From positions 17,564,745 through 17,628,744 of the forward strand of contig OZ020316.1 of the NCBI GenBank assembly GCA_963971305.1: DNA of 64,000 nucleotides. Direction: 5' to 3'. This stretch comes from Arcuatula senhousia (taxonomy: Eukaryota; Mollusca; Bivalvia; Mytilida; Mytilidae). The translations under genes and the position numbers were made by a program. Of this stretch, positions 46,909-58,589 are shown piece after piece; position 1 is the stretch's first letter, and each line of letters opens with the position of its first letter. A model generated the notes under the pieces. It was not told where the DNA came from. It was given only the letters and a program-made list of their open reading frames with translations, and made no database searches.

Positions 46909-47000
46909 GGTGGTAGCTGGATTCGAACCCATACTTACATGTAGGTCATCCATGGCAACACCGCCTGCACTGTGCCCGGCGCCTTAGAACAGTCGAGAGC
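46909..47000 (-). pseudogene. tRNA-Leu-like sequence (pseudo-tRNA or SINE head), copy 2
   Basis: The minus strand has TGTTCTAAGGCGC (A-box-like) and GGGTTCGAATCC (B box) about 50 bases apart, a spacing seen in tRNA-Leu/Ser. Pairing in the stems is poor. It is the duplicate of 40190-40278. Confidence 0.42.
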
Positions 47001-47884
47001 CATATCATCTGCGTTTTAAGTACTTCTGTAATATGTTTATACTTTGGCCACATTTATGTCTTGCAACCGATACAAGAGATACAAAAGTTGTATCTATAGG
47101 TTTGTCTACTTATGTTTTAGTTTTTAACGTAACGTTTATAAATAGCCGTACGTAGTACATTTTGTACCTCGTTTTGAAATCATGTTAAAAGGGACAGTGA
47201 AAGTTACGGTAAAAGGGTGAATAACTTAATTTTTTCATACCGAAAAGATACTTTATGATGAAAAGCAGTCAAACTATCCCAAACACTTTATGTTAGATAA
47301 GGACGTAAACTGTAAACTTAACTTATGAGTATAATTTGTAAACAGCAAATTTCCAGAAATTTATCCTCAAAGGTAATGTTTTCAATAGGTGTTTTTTTTT
47401 TGTTTTTTTTGGGGGGTTGTATTTTTTTTAATTCGGGGTGTTTTTGATTTTTATCTTTTTCTTTTGCTTTTAGTTTTGCTTTGTTTTTATCTTCTCTAGA
47501 TTTAAAAGAAGATGACGAATTTAGTGACATTAGTTATATATATTTTTTTTCTGGTTCAACATATGACCTACCACTTCTTTCAAAACTCTTGTCCAGATAA
47601 TTATGAAGTTTTTCTTGGGTTTGTCATTTGGTATTTTATAGATTAGGGAGGCGTAAAAAATACCATTCAAGGATGGCTTAGTTCTTAAGACTATACAAAC
47701 TTCTGTATCAACAATTTGTTTCCATACCAACAAAATATTAAATTCATAATGTCAAGTTCACAGAAACAAGACATTTTTATTTTTGTAAAAGTAAAGTTGT
47801 ATGTTTTATATCAAGTGAATTTATTGTTTTATGACAAGCTTATGTCATCTGTTGCTAAAATTGAACCCAGCCATTAAAAAGAAT

Positions 47885-47911
47885 ATTCGTCTTCGACGAT
47901 CTTCACATAAT
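47885..47911 (-). other. Candidate fourth exon of Frizzled-domain gene 2
   Basis: The same acceptor and short frame as in copy 1, differing by one synonymous change (GTT to GTC) within YVKIVEDE. Here the frame runs on three codons to a TAA slightly further left. Confidence 0.42.
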
Positions 47912-48575
47912 CTGTAAACAGAAATAAAAAGCACTATATCAAAAGTATTAAAACTCAGAAAATTGGTCAAAAACAGAAATGACTGGGCTGCATTAAAATG
48001 TCATACACTTAACCATAAAAACGGTATCAGAAAATAGATCAGTTACATAATCTTACGACATGGGAGCCCAAGCTTATTAAAAACACTAATATCAAGATGC
48101 TTTTGTACATGTATGTAGTTGCTTAATTGTGGAAACTGTTAGGGTGATTACTTCCAACCTGTCCGTAGTCCAAAATTCAATAGATACTTAATCCCCGGGC
48201 TAAAATATTGAGTATAGTAATCCTGTGTTTTTGCATAATGAGATTATATCAAAGTGTTAAAGTTTTCAAGTGTTTTTCATAAAGTAAACTTTTCAAAATT
48301 ATATATTTTCTCAAAAAAGAATAACAAGCTCGGTGGTGATAAGGCCGGGCCGATTGAAACTCCTTCATTTTTTAATGGAAACATTGCAAAATAGAAATAT
48401 GCGGTTAACATTTCTTGCGATTCTAACAGCAAAATCAAAGAGAATACTATAACAATAACTAGCATTTTTTTACAGATGCTGGACTTGGTTCTTATAGTTT
48501 TCATTTGTATTGTTTTGTTACATTCCATCACAATGAATAACATTAATTGAAAATGCTATCAAGCTTACCCTCTTA

Positions 48576-50236
48576 TTATGGCATAGATACACATTTCCCG
48601 GATGATCTTGTTGGAAATATACCACAAATTGTTAAAGCCATGCTTAGGCCGGGCAATTTATTCACTTTACAAGTTGTTAGTACCTCTGGAAAAAACAGAA
48701 TCATATGGGTATCTTTCAATACAATACTACAGATGAATATAAACAAATGATAAATTAAAGGAATTTGGATAAAGAAAATTAAGCGTGACTGCGATGAGTG
48801 TTTGAAAACATTAAAAATTTCAGCACATTATACTTTGTCAAAATAGTCTAACGAAAATCAGTTTTAATTTTGACTTTAATGCTTTCATCAGTTATGGACT
48901 GGACAATAGTGCACTTGCCCTTGGTAAAATAGTAAATAAATGTTTTATGGTACCTGACGATTTTTATAGCTGATCATTAGTCCGAGGCCCGCTGCATTGG
49001 CCCGAGGCTAATGTCAAAACAATGAGGACATATTAAACCATAATTCTCTAGGAAATCATGACAGAAAAGAAATAAAAAGCGCAAACATCTAAATAATATT
49101 TGAGCCATCTCTAAATACCCTCGCAAAAAGTGACACTCACCTTTACAATCTTCACTACAGGGTGGGATTTTTGCCCCATCAATACAAATAGGCACGTGAA
49201 TTGCACATGCGATCATTTCTGCATTGTGTCTGTTTATGGTACAAAATTCAATCTGGCCTAAAATGGCGCCAAGTGTGATGTCAGCATGAGTTACGTTCAT
49301 CTGGCCTATATAGTTTGGATAAGACGTACTGTTGAATCCATATCTTGTGCAATGTTTGCTGTTTACTTCTAAACATACTACAAAGGAATACGATATTTTG
49401 TTTTAAGCAGTGTATTAATGCGTTTTATATCCCCCGCTTTAAAAGTGGTGGATATATAGATCCCGGGTATAATGTCATGAATGTCCGTCCTTCCGAGTGA
49501 CTCTTAACAACACAATAGATTTTAACCAAACTACCACGCCGTCTTTATAATGATCGATGAGTTTTGCTACGCCGCCTTACTCGCGTTTTGTCTATTTCAG
49601 ACTAATCGGATCCGCTTTATTCAAAAGATTGAAAACGCAAGGCAGTTAAATGACTTATGAATAAGAAAAGCATAGAACAAAAACATATGCCAAACGGGGA
49701 CGCAAATATGACTTAGATCAAAATATGTCTTGGTAAGGAAAATCTTAGACTCATGAAAATTTTTCATTCCTTTCAAACCAATTGTCAAATTCTTATAGGT
49801 TTATACAACGAGCTTGAAAATTCTGATAATTAAACAGTTTCAAATCATGCAACACAGGCACACACATAAACAGGCACATAAACAGGCACACACAAACAAC
49901 ATCCATTTCATATAATGAACGTATTGATTAAATTATAATCAGAAAATTAAGAAATAAGGTTATCAACTTTAGAGCAATTTGCTTATCAGCTAAATTTACG
50001 CGGATTTTTTTATATGAAATCAGAAACTGGAAAAAAAATAGACAATGCCATATTAAAAATATGACACGGATCTGTTTGCATGAGATGATATTTTTAAAGT
50101 TCTTACATTCTGCTACAGGTGCTACTGGTATTTGTACAGCCGCTCCAGATCCCAATCCCAAACCAAAACCCGAAACAAAGAAGACACAAACACTAGAAAA
50201 TAGTATGGCAACGATGAAGGATTTCAAAAAGTCCAT
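48576..50236 (-). CDS. Secreted single Frizzled-CRD protein, paralogue 2 (three coding exons)
   Basis: Reconstructed on the minus strand: exon 1 50236-50107, exon 2 49377-49141, exon 3 48685-48576. Donors (GTAAGA, GTGAGT), acceptors and phase-1 intron positions equal those of paralogue 1, and the joined frame is open for about 158 residues. The ten-cysteine CRD pattern is fully kept. Differences in exon 2 are scattered replacements (for example SYPN for SFPN, NVTHAD for TVRDAD, QIEFC for QIKFC). NVT creates a new potential N-glycosylation site. The stop comes one codon earlier than in paralogue 1 because CCA GAA TAA became CCA TAA TAA. Both paralogues look intact. Neighbouring Penelope debris shows the duplication carried flanking junk with it. 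Confidence 0.8.
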
Positions 50237-50555
50237 TTTAACGATTCGAGAAAAAAATATTACACAAGCCAGGCCAGGACAGAACACAACAACCTTTTTT
50301 ATTACTAATAAAACAACAAACTTTGACATATTGATGACCATTTATGACTACTGGACGTCATTCTTTGAATGATTAGTGTATGTTCCCGTGTTTTTAAATA
50401 AAACAAAGACATCATATTTAATAGAATTATTCATATAAAACTTATATGATGACCATATTATATAAATGTACAAGCTAGTACATTAGTACTTTTAGTCACA
50501 TTGTGGCTGCCTTTATTTAACAGCTCTGATAGGATAGATAACAAAAATTAGAGAT

Positions 50556-50735
50556 TTGAAAGAGGGCTATTTTTCTTTTTTTTTAAGGGGGTTGGTTTTT
50601 GGGGTTTTTTTGTTTTTGTTTTTGTTTTTTTGTGTTTTTTGTTTTTGTTTTTGTTTTTGTTTTTTTAAGATTTTGTTTTTGTTGTTCTGTTGGGAGTTTT
50701 TTTTTTATATGAATAATATCTTTTTTTTTAAATGC
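50556..50735. repeat. Low-complexity (GTTTTT)n tract
   Basis: Runs of T broken by G, with period about 6 over part of the tract. The 60-codon frame here is an artefact of composition. Confidence 0.85.
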
Positions 50736-50879
50736 TAAAGGCGCAATATTAGTTTTTGCATTATTACATGTACTAGTATTCTATGTACTAGAAATACTTC
50801 TTTAGAATATTTTCCCTCTGATACTAAAATATCTAGAAAATCAGATTCAAAACATTCTTTAATTTAGTATTTAATTCCC

Positions 50880-50915
50880 CTTCAAGTTAAATGGTCGCGC
50901 GGCCCCTAATCTGTT
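50880..50915. repeat. Stray end of the MITE family at 55130-55409
   Basis: CCCCTTCAAGTTAAATGGTC followed by CCCCTAA matches the right end of that MITE. No partner end was found nearby. Confidence 0.5.
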
Positions 50916-51299
50916 TTTTTTAATTAGCAAATTGTCTAATGGTTTATGATTCATGAGATGATTATGGTGATTATGGTGGTTGAAAATTTATAGGTGGTAG
51001 CTCATATATATATTAACCTTTAATGGTCTTTAATTAAATGTTCTGAACTTTCGGACTTTAGACATTCACGCATGCCCCTTTGGTACCTCTCACAGGCGTT
51101 GGGGTCTAGGATTTATTATTTTCTTGATTGGGTGTATAGGAAAAAAATACTGACATCATTTTATTACTATTTCCATAGTTATATAGCGATGATCAGACTT
51201 TTTATATATATATATAAACACACAATAAATAGAAAACTAAAACCCTAGACCATAACGCCTGTGGTACCCTTCTGCTTCTTTCAGATATTTTTTTTCAAT

Positions 51300-51482
51300 C
51301 TGAATGTCCAGTGGCGCATCCAAAGAGGGGGGTTCCGGGGGTTGGACCCCCCCTTTCCTCCGATTTTTTTTATTTTTGTGTAGATTTTCAGCAAAATTGG
51401 TCTGGAACCACCCCTTTGGCCCACAGAACCCAGTATGTGGAACCCCCCCCCCTTTACGAAAATTTCTGGATCCACCCCTGTT
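51300..51482. repeat. Short C/G-run repeat bounded by 'ccagtggcgcatccaaagag'
   Basis: Left CATCCAAAGAGGGGGGTT and right 'tttctggatccacccctg' are weakly inverted. Runs of C in the middle give overlapping spurious frames on both strands. It belongs with the repeat at 34505-34740. Confidence 0.5.
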
Positions 51483-51539
51483 GTCCTTGCATTATGTAAA
51501 ATCATAGACCTGTGTAACGAGAGAAAAAAAAGAAAAAGA

Positions 51540-52060
51540 AAGAATTTACTTATATATGTTACAGTAAAAGTGTAAAATTAGGAATTATACATAATTCCTG
51601 AAATTTCAGTAAATATGTATAATTACTAAATGGGTTGGGAAATATATATAATTCCTAATTCTGACCAGTAATTATTCATAATTACTGATTTTTAAAGAAG
51701 GTTTTATACAAATTTACTGATTTGATTTTAGTAAATTTGTAGAATAGAGCACAAGCATTCCAATACATTTTGTACCATAACTGTTGAAATTATATGTCCC
51801 TTATTAAAAGTTAATAGTTTAGTAGTTTGAATAAGTTTCAAATTGATTGTTGTATTCACCCTCTCAATTATTCTCTTTATAGAAATAATAGAAATTTTGA
51901 TAATTTCAGTCGGTAAAATAATAAATAATACAATTTCTTAAGTCTTTAGGAATTATACATAATTACTGCTCAATATTTTAGTAATTATGCATAATTCCTG
52001 AAAAATTCAGTAATTATGTATAATAATTATGAGGCCAGTAAGTATATATGACCCGGGCTT
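51540..52060. repeat. AT-rich region with repeated TAATTATGCATAATTCCTGA words
   Basis: TAATTATACATAATTCCTG-like words occur in both orientations at about 51575-51690 and 51945-52030, giving a loosely palindromic region of about 480 bp. No gene was seen. Confidence 0.55.
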
Positions 52061-53300
52061 ATGATCCCTTTTTTCAATGGTACTATAGATATTAAAAAAA
52101 ATAATAATAAAACTTCGTTTAATGGTATTCCGAGATAAAATGCTTATTGTTGACTTAAAATGCAAAAAGAAAAATCCTTATCTGAATTACAGAAACGAGC
52201 AATAAATGTCTCGTTTCTTTAAAAAAAAAAAGAGGGAAAATCAGGGTCGATAACCATATAAAATTACAAAGTGCATGGCTACGATCAAGGCCGTAAATTG
52301 CCTCTGATGAAAGAGGAGGCAATACCAGAAGGCGGGGGTCTGGGGGCCTAGGCGGCCCCCAGAAGCTACAGACTTTTCAATAAAACAAATCCAGTTTTCT
52401 TGCAAATCCTGATACCATTTTCAATATTAATTTAGATAGTAGTTATACAAAAAGATAAAAGAAAAGACGCTGAATGCTATCTACTTTATACACTTTGCAT
52501 AAGTTTTAATTCCAAAAATCATTAACATCGAGCTTTTATTATTTTAAACATACAAACGAGAAGGAAACTAGAAACAAAGCTGTTCAAAACAAGACCCACC
52601 ATCCGGTGGTGCTAATGGCATTCATCTAGAGCTTGTTTACAAATCGGACTATGAACAGTTTTTCATTGCCCTTTTAAACATCTGAAATGAATAGACTGAC
52701 AAACATCAAAGAAGACCTGTTGTGATTTAAAATCGACCATCTTAATAATAAGACCGACAACAACATAACAAAAATTCGCAGACACGCCATGACATCAGAA
52801 TAAAACAGAAACTGAATCTACCAACAGTCAGTATAAAGACTGAAATAGACTGACAAAGAAGTGTGGCAGTGACAATCTGACAGTTTATTGCAGTATCCAA
52901 AACTACGATATATTGTATGAAGATATAGAAAAAAGATTTTTATCTAACAGTCGCCACTTTAACACTTAAACTATATGGTCATTCATTTATAAACTTGAGA
53001 GGGAGGTCATGCTGGTAGACAGAGAGAAATTACCAATTTGACCAGAATTATTAACTAAGGGAAAAGACAGAGCCCAAAATCTTATCACTTATGAACGGTT
53101 TCACGGTAAAACCTCCTTAACGTTTAAAACCAACATTTTCACCAACAATTAACTTTATTAATGCAACTAGAGACTAATACAGTCATGGCATACATTATAA
53201 AACAATGACATTGACATACATGAATAATAACAAATTGACATAGAGAATATGAAACAAACATATAGTTAGTAATATAAACATTTTATATTGACTATTTGGA

Positions 53301-53760
53301 CTAACTATGGTCTCCCCTCCTCAGTTCTAATGACCGATCTATAAAAGAGACAACAATCCCAATTTCTTCAAGTGCTGACGGGTTTAGAATTTTTATTAGT
53401 TTTTCATTATTATTAAGAAGATCAAAATTTGGATACCAATTTAAAAGGTTTTTAAGAAATGTATCCCTTTCTTTTTTGTTAATTATACAATTTAAAAAGA
53501 AATGTTGCTCATCATGCATTCACATAGTCTCAAATGTCTGGGAATTTTTAGACATCTACCAGTTTCAATAAATAACTGATGTTCACTAATTCTAAATTTG
53601 TTATGTTTTGACGTACTTTTTATTTGGATGTTTTAAGTAAAACTCCATTTGATTTTTTGTTACTTTAATACTTTTATATAAGAACAACTTATTGTCTTCT
53701 GTTAAATTTTCTATTTTGCTAATAGTTACATCATCTACAGCTTTCTGCTATTATATGAGA
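53301..53760 (-). pseudogene. Non-LTR retrotransposon ORF2 C-terminal tail
   Basis: A 72-codon frame has MHDEQHFFLNC...KERDTFLKNL and NNEKLIKILNP, matching the pattern (EDExHFLxxC...) at the end of LINE ORF2 proteins. Upstream on the same strand another frame continues with NKFRISEHQLFIETGR and KIPRHLRLC, typical just ahead of it. A frameshift near 53520 separates the two. Poly-T/A tracts are adjacent. It is a truncated remnant. Confidence 0.75.
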
Positions 53761-53894
53761 CGGTATATTTAGGTATGAAAGCTTTTTCAATTGTATTTAA
53801 TAATATTAGAATAGATCAATCAACCCGATTTTATTGAAAGACTGGTTCAAACATGAAGTAGAGACATGAAACCCTCTTCCATTTTCCTTTTTTG

Positions 53895-53940
53895 TAGTGT
53901 TTTTTTTTTTTTGTTTTTTTTTGTTTTTTTTTTTTTTGGA
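53895..53940. repeat. Poly-T tract with scattered G
   Basis: Long T runs just inside the right TIR of the 52285-53987 element. Confidence 0.85.
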
Positions 53941-53999
53941 AAACTGAGGAGCTGCCTCCTCTGCCTCTATGTAATTTACGGCCTTGACGATTACCTGGT

Positions 54000-55125
54000 T
54001 TTACCTAAAAAGTAAAAATAAGAATAAATAATTGAAACTTTACGCCAGAAGTCAAAGTAAAATTTAAATCAGGTTACGGATGCAGACCTTCTATTATGAA
54101 AGTAACAATAATTTATTTTTTTCTGTTACCTGCATGAAAACCTTGTAGATATTCATGAGCGTATTACATGTATTATAATAATACATTATACAGTGACATG
54201 AAAACAAAACAAAACACAATAATTATAGATTATAATATGCCATTTTTCATATCAGCCCCAGGTCATGATGTTGTTATATTTTTTGGCTTCTGTTTTTGTT
54301 TTATCAAATCTAATATTCAACCGGTTTTCCAAGTTTTCTACTCCTAGCGTGTCTGATGAAGGTTAATCCAGAAAAGCGCTTCACACGCAGTGAAATTTTG
54401 CTATTGTACATTTAATAAATCATTTCAATATGTGGACCGTGTCTTTATGGCACATATTCCATATTCTTTCGTTTTTAATATTAGCCCGAGAGCCGTAGGC
54501 TCGAGTGATGATCATGACCGCGGGCTGATTTTGGTCTGATATGACAAATGACATGTTATGATCTTTTTATCATATACTTCAATATCAGTGTGAAATATAT
54601 ATGGTATTTTGAAATGGCATTTGGATACAGCATCTTATTAAAATTTGTATTTTGTCAATGTAAACAAACAAATCAAACGTATCTCGTAATATCGTGGTAC
54701 GTAGCTACGTAGAAACGGTGACGTCACAGTTAAATATTTGGTTGGAATGAACGTAATTTATACCACCGAGAAAAGAAACCCACGGAGAAGTGGGAAGGGG
54801 GTATAATTCACACAAAAATTGCACTCTTTTAGATGCATCTGTGTCGTTTGCCATAAGTTTTGAAAATGTCTATAACTTAAATCGACTACGGTCAAGTCCG
54901 TTATACAATTCCGAATTTGGCGTTTGATAATAAAACGGAAGTAGTTGATAATAACCTGAACCAGTTGATAATGAAAGTGATTATCACACGGTGAAGGTGT
55001 TTTTGGAAAAAAATCAAATTCTCTTTAAAAATTACTCTTTTATCATGTTGTTAAATTTAAGCATAATTATGTCTAAGTATATCACTATGATAATAAAATT
55101 TATTACACATCCAGTTATTACATGT
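54000..55125. other. No gene seen
   Basis: AT-rich sequence with a GCCCGAGAGCCGTAGGCTCGAG hairpin-like word near 54483 and 'gaagtgggaagggggtataatt' near 54786. Neither supports a defined element here. Confidence 0.4.
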
Positions 55126-55129
55126 ATTA

Positions 55130-55409
55130 GGGACGGACCATTTAACTTGAAGGGGGGGGGGCTTGGTTTTTTGTTTTGATCAGAATTTTTTTTCCACGCA
55201 GGGCGCGGACAAAATATTTATTTTTCGAAGGCGTCGCGACAGAATATTTCTTTCATTATCAGCATTATTTTTTACAGCAAAAATCCTTCTTCAGAAATTT
55301 TTTTTCTTACCCTCAGCTGCCAAAATATTTTTTTCATCAAAAATAATTTCAGAATATTTTTTTAGGAAAAAAACCAAGGCCACCCCCTTCAAGTTAAATG
55401 GTCGGTCCC
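55130..55409. mobile_element. 280-bp MITE with TTA target duplication
   Basis: GGGACGGACCATTTAACTTG and its complement CAAGTTAAATGGTCGGTCCC close the unit. TTA flanks both sides (55127-55129, 55410-55412). The interior alternates 'aaaatatttttt' and 'cagaatatttct' words. A TWA duplication points to PIF/Harbinger-type transposition. Confidence 0.88.
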
Positions 55410-55609
55410 TTAACTTGTTTTTGGTGAATTTTTAGTCCGACACATGGCAGGTGATAGATATCATTCGCATACACGGAATATGGACATCGTCTGAACAAAT
55501 GAGACAATTCCACTAGGCCTCTTAACGTTTTGGTGTCATATTTTCATAGTTTCCGTTGCTGGTCTATCTCGGAAGCCATTTTGATACATTGTGAGCTTTT
55601 TTAGTCTCA

Positions 55610-55700
55610 AACTGGCGAAAGCCAAAAGGGGCTATAGGTTTGCGCTCTGTCCGTACGTCTGTCTGTCCGTCTGTCACGCCTCAGTTTTCCGCACTTTTTT
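55610..55700. repeat. Dispersed 'ggctataggtttgcgc...gtccgtctgtc' repeat start
   Basis: 'caaactggcgaaagccaaaaggggc' is followed by a GTCYGTCY run. The unit's diverged wording recurs after the MITE ('acgggagttatggccctttg' at 55799 and 56633). Confidence 0.6.
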
Positions 55701-55927
55701 TCTAAACGTTTATAGATAATGAACCGATTTTTGGTATGTAAGTTAATCATGATGAGTTACAGATCAAGTTTGAGTTTTGTGTCGGTCTACAAAGTTTTAC
55801 GGGAGTTATGGCCCTTTGAACTTTGAAAATTCACTGAAATTTCAGTTTTCCGCACTTTTTCCAAACACTTATACATTTGTACATGTGGATAATGAACTGA
55901 TTTTGGTATGTGAGATTACCATGATAA

Positions 55928-56587
55928 GGGAGCGACCATTTGATTTTTATGGGGGGGGGGCTATGGTGAAATTTGAAATAAAAAGGCAGGATGGTAAAAA
56001 TCCAGGAATAGTCCTTTTTAGAAAGTATTTTCCGGACGTGCAGACCTGAGAAATCTTTTACTTATGCACTACAGGTTAACGACTTCCGGGTAGGCCTCTC
56101 CATTGAAAATCTGTTGAAATTAACTAAATTCGTCAACTTGTTAAAACATTTTAAATCTGATTGCCAAAGTCTAAAATTACTAAAACATACGTTAACATCC
56201 AAGACTTCACTCCAAACCAGTTTATTTGTACCGGGAATGAGAAATTACGCCAAAATCGGATAGGGATAAATTGATGTTTTACCTTAGCTCAACGTTGTTC
56301 ACACCATGAGGCCGACCCACAAAGGGAAACTACTCTTGCAAAAATGAAAACAAAAGAATCGGAATCGGAATTCCGGGTGACTTTTTGAAAAAGGCAGGAC
56401 AGTGCTTTGAATGAAAAAAAAAAGGCAAGATGGTACCTTTGGTTGAAAAATTTATAGTAGCTTTAAAACTAAAAAAATTGCGCGCGCAAGCGCGAAAAAA
56501 AATCCAGGCTCTGTTTTTTTCCGAAAATAAAAAGGCAGGACGAAGAAAATCTCCATAGCCCCCCATAAAAATCAAATGGTTGCTCCC
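55928..56587. mobile_element. 660-bp MITE with TAA target duplication
   Basis: GGGAGCGACCATTTGATTTT plus TATGGGGGG is inverted at the right end (GGTTGCTCCC). TAA flanks both ends (55925-55927, 56588-56590). TIRs resemble those of the 55130 MITE. It splits a dispersed repeat whose wording resumes directly after the right end. Confidence 0.88.
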
Positions 56588-56877
56588 TAAGTTACAGAGC
56601 AAGTTTTAGTTTCGTGCCAGTCCACAAATTTTTACGGGAGTTATGGCCCTTTGAAGTTTGAAAATCCACTAAAATTTTATTTTCTCTTTTTTTTTATTAT
56701 CTCTTGTAGATAATGAACTGATAAAGTTAAGGTTTTTGTTTGTTTGACAAATTTTTACCAGTGACTGACATATGAAACGGTAGGGGACTTTGTATTGTTT
56801 TGCAATACTCTCAGAATGCTTGTTATCTTAAGCAGGAACATTAAATAAACACTTGTTTTAAAATGTTCCTGTCTTAA

Positions 56878-58058
56878 AGAGTAAGTTCACGATTTTTGAC
56901 ATATGGTCTTAAATTGTTCAGAACAATGTTTTATAACAGTGTGCAAATTTTTTCTCTCATATCTTAACTTATAACAAAGATACTGGAGATTATTTATTTG
57001 AAATAGTCCCCTACTCTACATTAGGGGACTACTTCAGTTAATCAGAATTTCTACTGAGTAGCAAAAAATTATATTAGTTCAAACGTTTAAGTGATCATGT
57101 GGTACGTCCAATAACCAACAAAATAATTTAAATAATCAAAAGTCAACAAGATCATTTAATATTTTCAAATTACTTTCTTTATAATAATCTTTTTAAAAAA
57201 CGTTTTCTTAATTTATTATCTTTTTTCTTTTAAATTGAACTTTCTAATCAATTAATTAAAATTAAAATTCTATAATTCAAAAAAAAAATTATTTTATTTA
57301 TTATTTAGAAAGAAGTTTTGTATTTAAATGTAAGCCATCATATTTCATTGAAAATAATTGTGATATAATTATGTAAATTACAGGTAATTCTTTTTCTAAT
57401 CCCCCACTGGGATTGCTAAAAGTGTTAATTAATGTGAATTTATTGTCATTGTCTCTCAGCAGGTACCTGTGTAATGATTAGGTAAACATAAATGTAATTA
57501 GTCACAGCTGACTTGGAATGAAATAAACAGGAAATTATAATTATCAATACCTACAGGTGTCGAAACCTAATATACAAACATTCAGAAACAAAGTTTTATG
57601 TTCTAGATCATTTTATTTTCATTCTAGCATTTAAAACAATAATGTTATTTATATGCAAGATTATCACAACACAACATGACTTAGATAATTACAAATGACT
57701 TATTTAAATTGATTTTTATACCAAAAATCATTATTACTAATTAAAGAATAACTCAATTTTGTTAATTTTAATAAGGATTTTCTATCACTTATTTAAAATG
57801 CCATAACATAGATGCACACAAAAATATTACATATTGGCAATTCAATAATTAGGTAAATGGTGGGTCACTGTCAAAAGGAGACTTTGTGGTATTCAGATGT
57901 TTTGTGTAATTTAAAATGACAGAAATCAAAAGATAAAAAATAAAATTCCATTTTTGTCAGCTTATTAAATTGAATATAAGAGTTTAAAAGATATAGCATA
58001 ATTAGATAATGCATTAGAAATCATATGACAAATTTTCATTTTTTTGTGAACTTTCCCT
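56878..58058. mobile_element. TTAA-flanked AT-rich MITE, copy 2 (inverted relative to copy 1)
   Basis: Read on the minus strand it follows 36162-37288 nearly throughout, with landmarks 'gtcagctgtgactaatta', 'gtacctgctgagagacaatg' and 'accacaaagtctcctttt'. TTAA flanks both ends (56874-56877, 58059-58062). Confidence 0.88.
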
Positions 58059-58204
58059 TTAAGGCCGCGAGTCAAAATATGGAGTTAGTTCTATGTGGAT
58101 TTTAAAAGTATATTTATCAGGCACTGGCTACATTTACACTTTTAGTTTGACTAAAGTTTATGAAACAACTTATTTCATGACAATATATTGTTGCAGATCG
58201 TTAC

Positions 58205-58235
58205 AATTTTTTTTTTTTTTTTTTTTTTTTTTTGT
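58205..58235. repeat. Poly-T tract
   Basis: About 30 consecutive T. Confidence 0.95.
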
Positions 58236-58589
58236 GGACGTCTGTTATCTTTGACCCCGGCCCTCGGTCAAAACACAAATATTGAAATGTGTTTATTTTC
58301 AGTAACATATTATCATGAAATAAGTATTTTTAACAACTGCAGTCATTCCTACACCTGACTACTTTCTCTTTTATAAAATAAGGTTTGGAATGACAATGAA
58401 GATGAAAAGATCAAGATCACTTTTCATAGTCGGGAAGTTATCCGATCGAATTTTCTCGCGTATCTAAAAGTTATGATTTAGAACATTGGTCATGTTGGTA
58501 GCCGTGTAAAAATAATATAAATATTTATTGGTTAATTCCATTAAAACAGGTCCGCATCAGTTACACGGTTTTAATTAGTCCTTTTTCCG

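Larger units (their letters stand above)
45285..50366. repeat. Tandem segmental duplication, copy 2
   Basis: Direct copy of 37990-43790. The offset drifts from about 7.27 kb at the left to 6.57 kb at the right because of indels, including loss of the reverse-transcriptase part. Homology stops at 'ctactggacgtcattcttt'. Confidence 0.88.
52285..53987. mobile_element. 1.7-kb TIR element enclosing a LINE tail
   Basis: TCAAGGCCGTAAATT at the left is exactly inverted at the right (AATTTACGGCCTTGA), with further GAGGAGGCA similarity inside. CGA lies outside both ends and could be a 3-bp target duplication. The LINE fragment at 53301-53760 lies within. Confidence 0.7.

Noticed and set aside
48277..48543. 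88-codon minus-strand frame in the intron between exons 3 and 4 of copy 2
   Set aside because: The equivalent frame in copy 1 is interrupted by stops, so it is not conserved.
49928..50341. 137-codon frame taken as a complete gene
   Set aside because: Only residues from the internal MDFLK Met to the GTAAGA donor are coding; the remainder reads into intron 1 and upstream sequence.
50556..50738. 60-codon F-rich frame
   Set aside because: It is the translation of a (GTTTTT)n low-complexity tract.
51300..51507. Overlapping Pro/Gly-rich frames on both strands
   Set aside because: They derive from C and G runs of a dispersed repeat.
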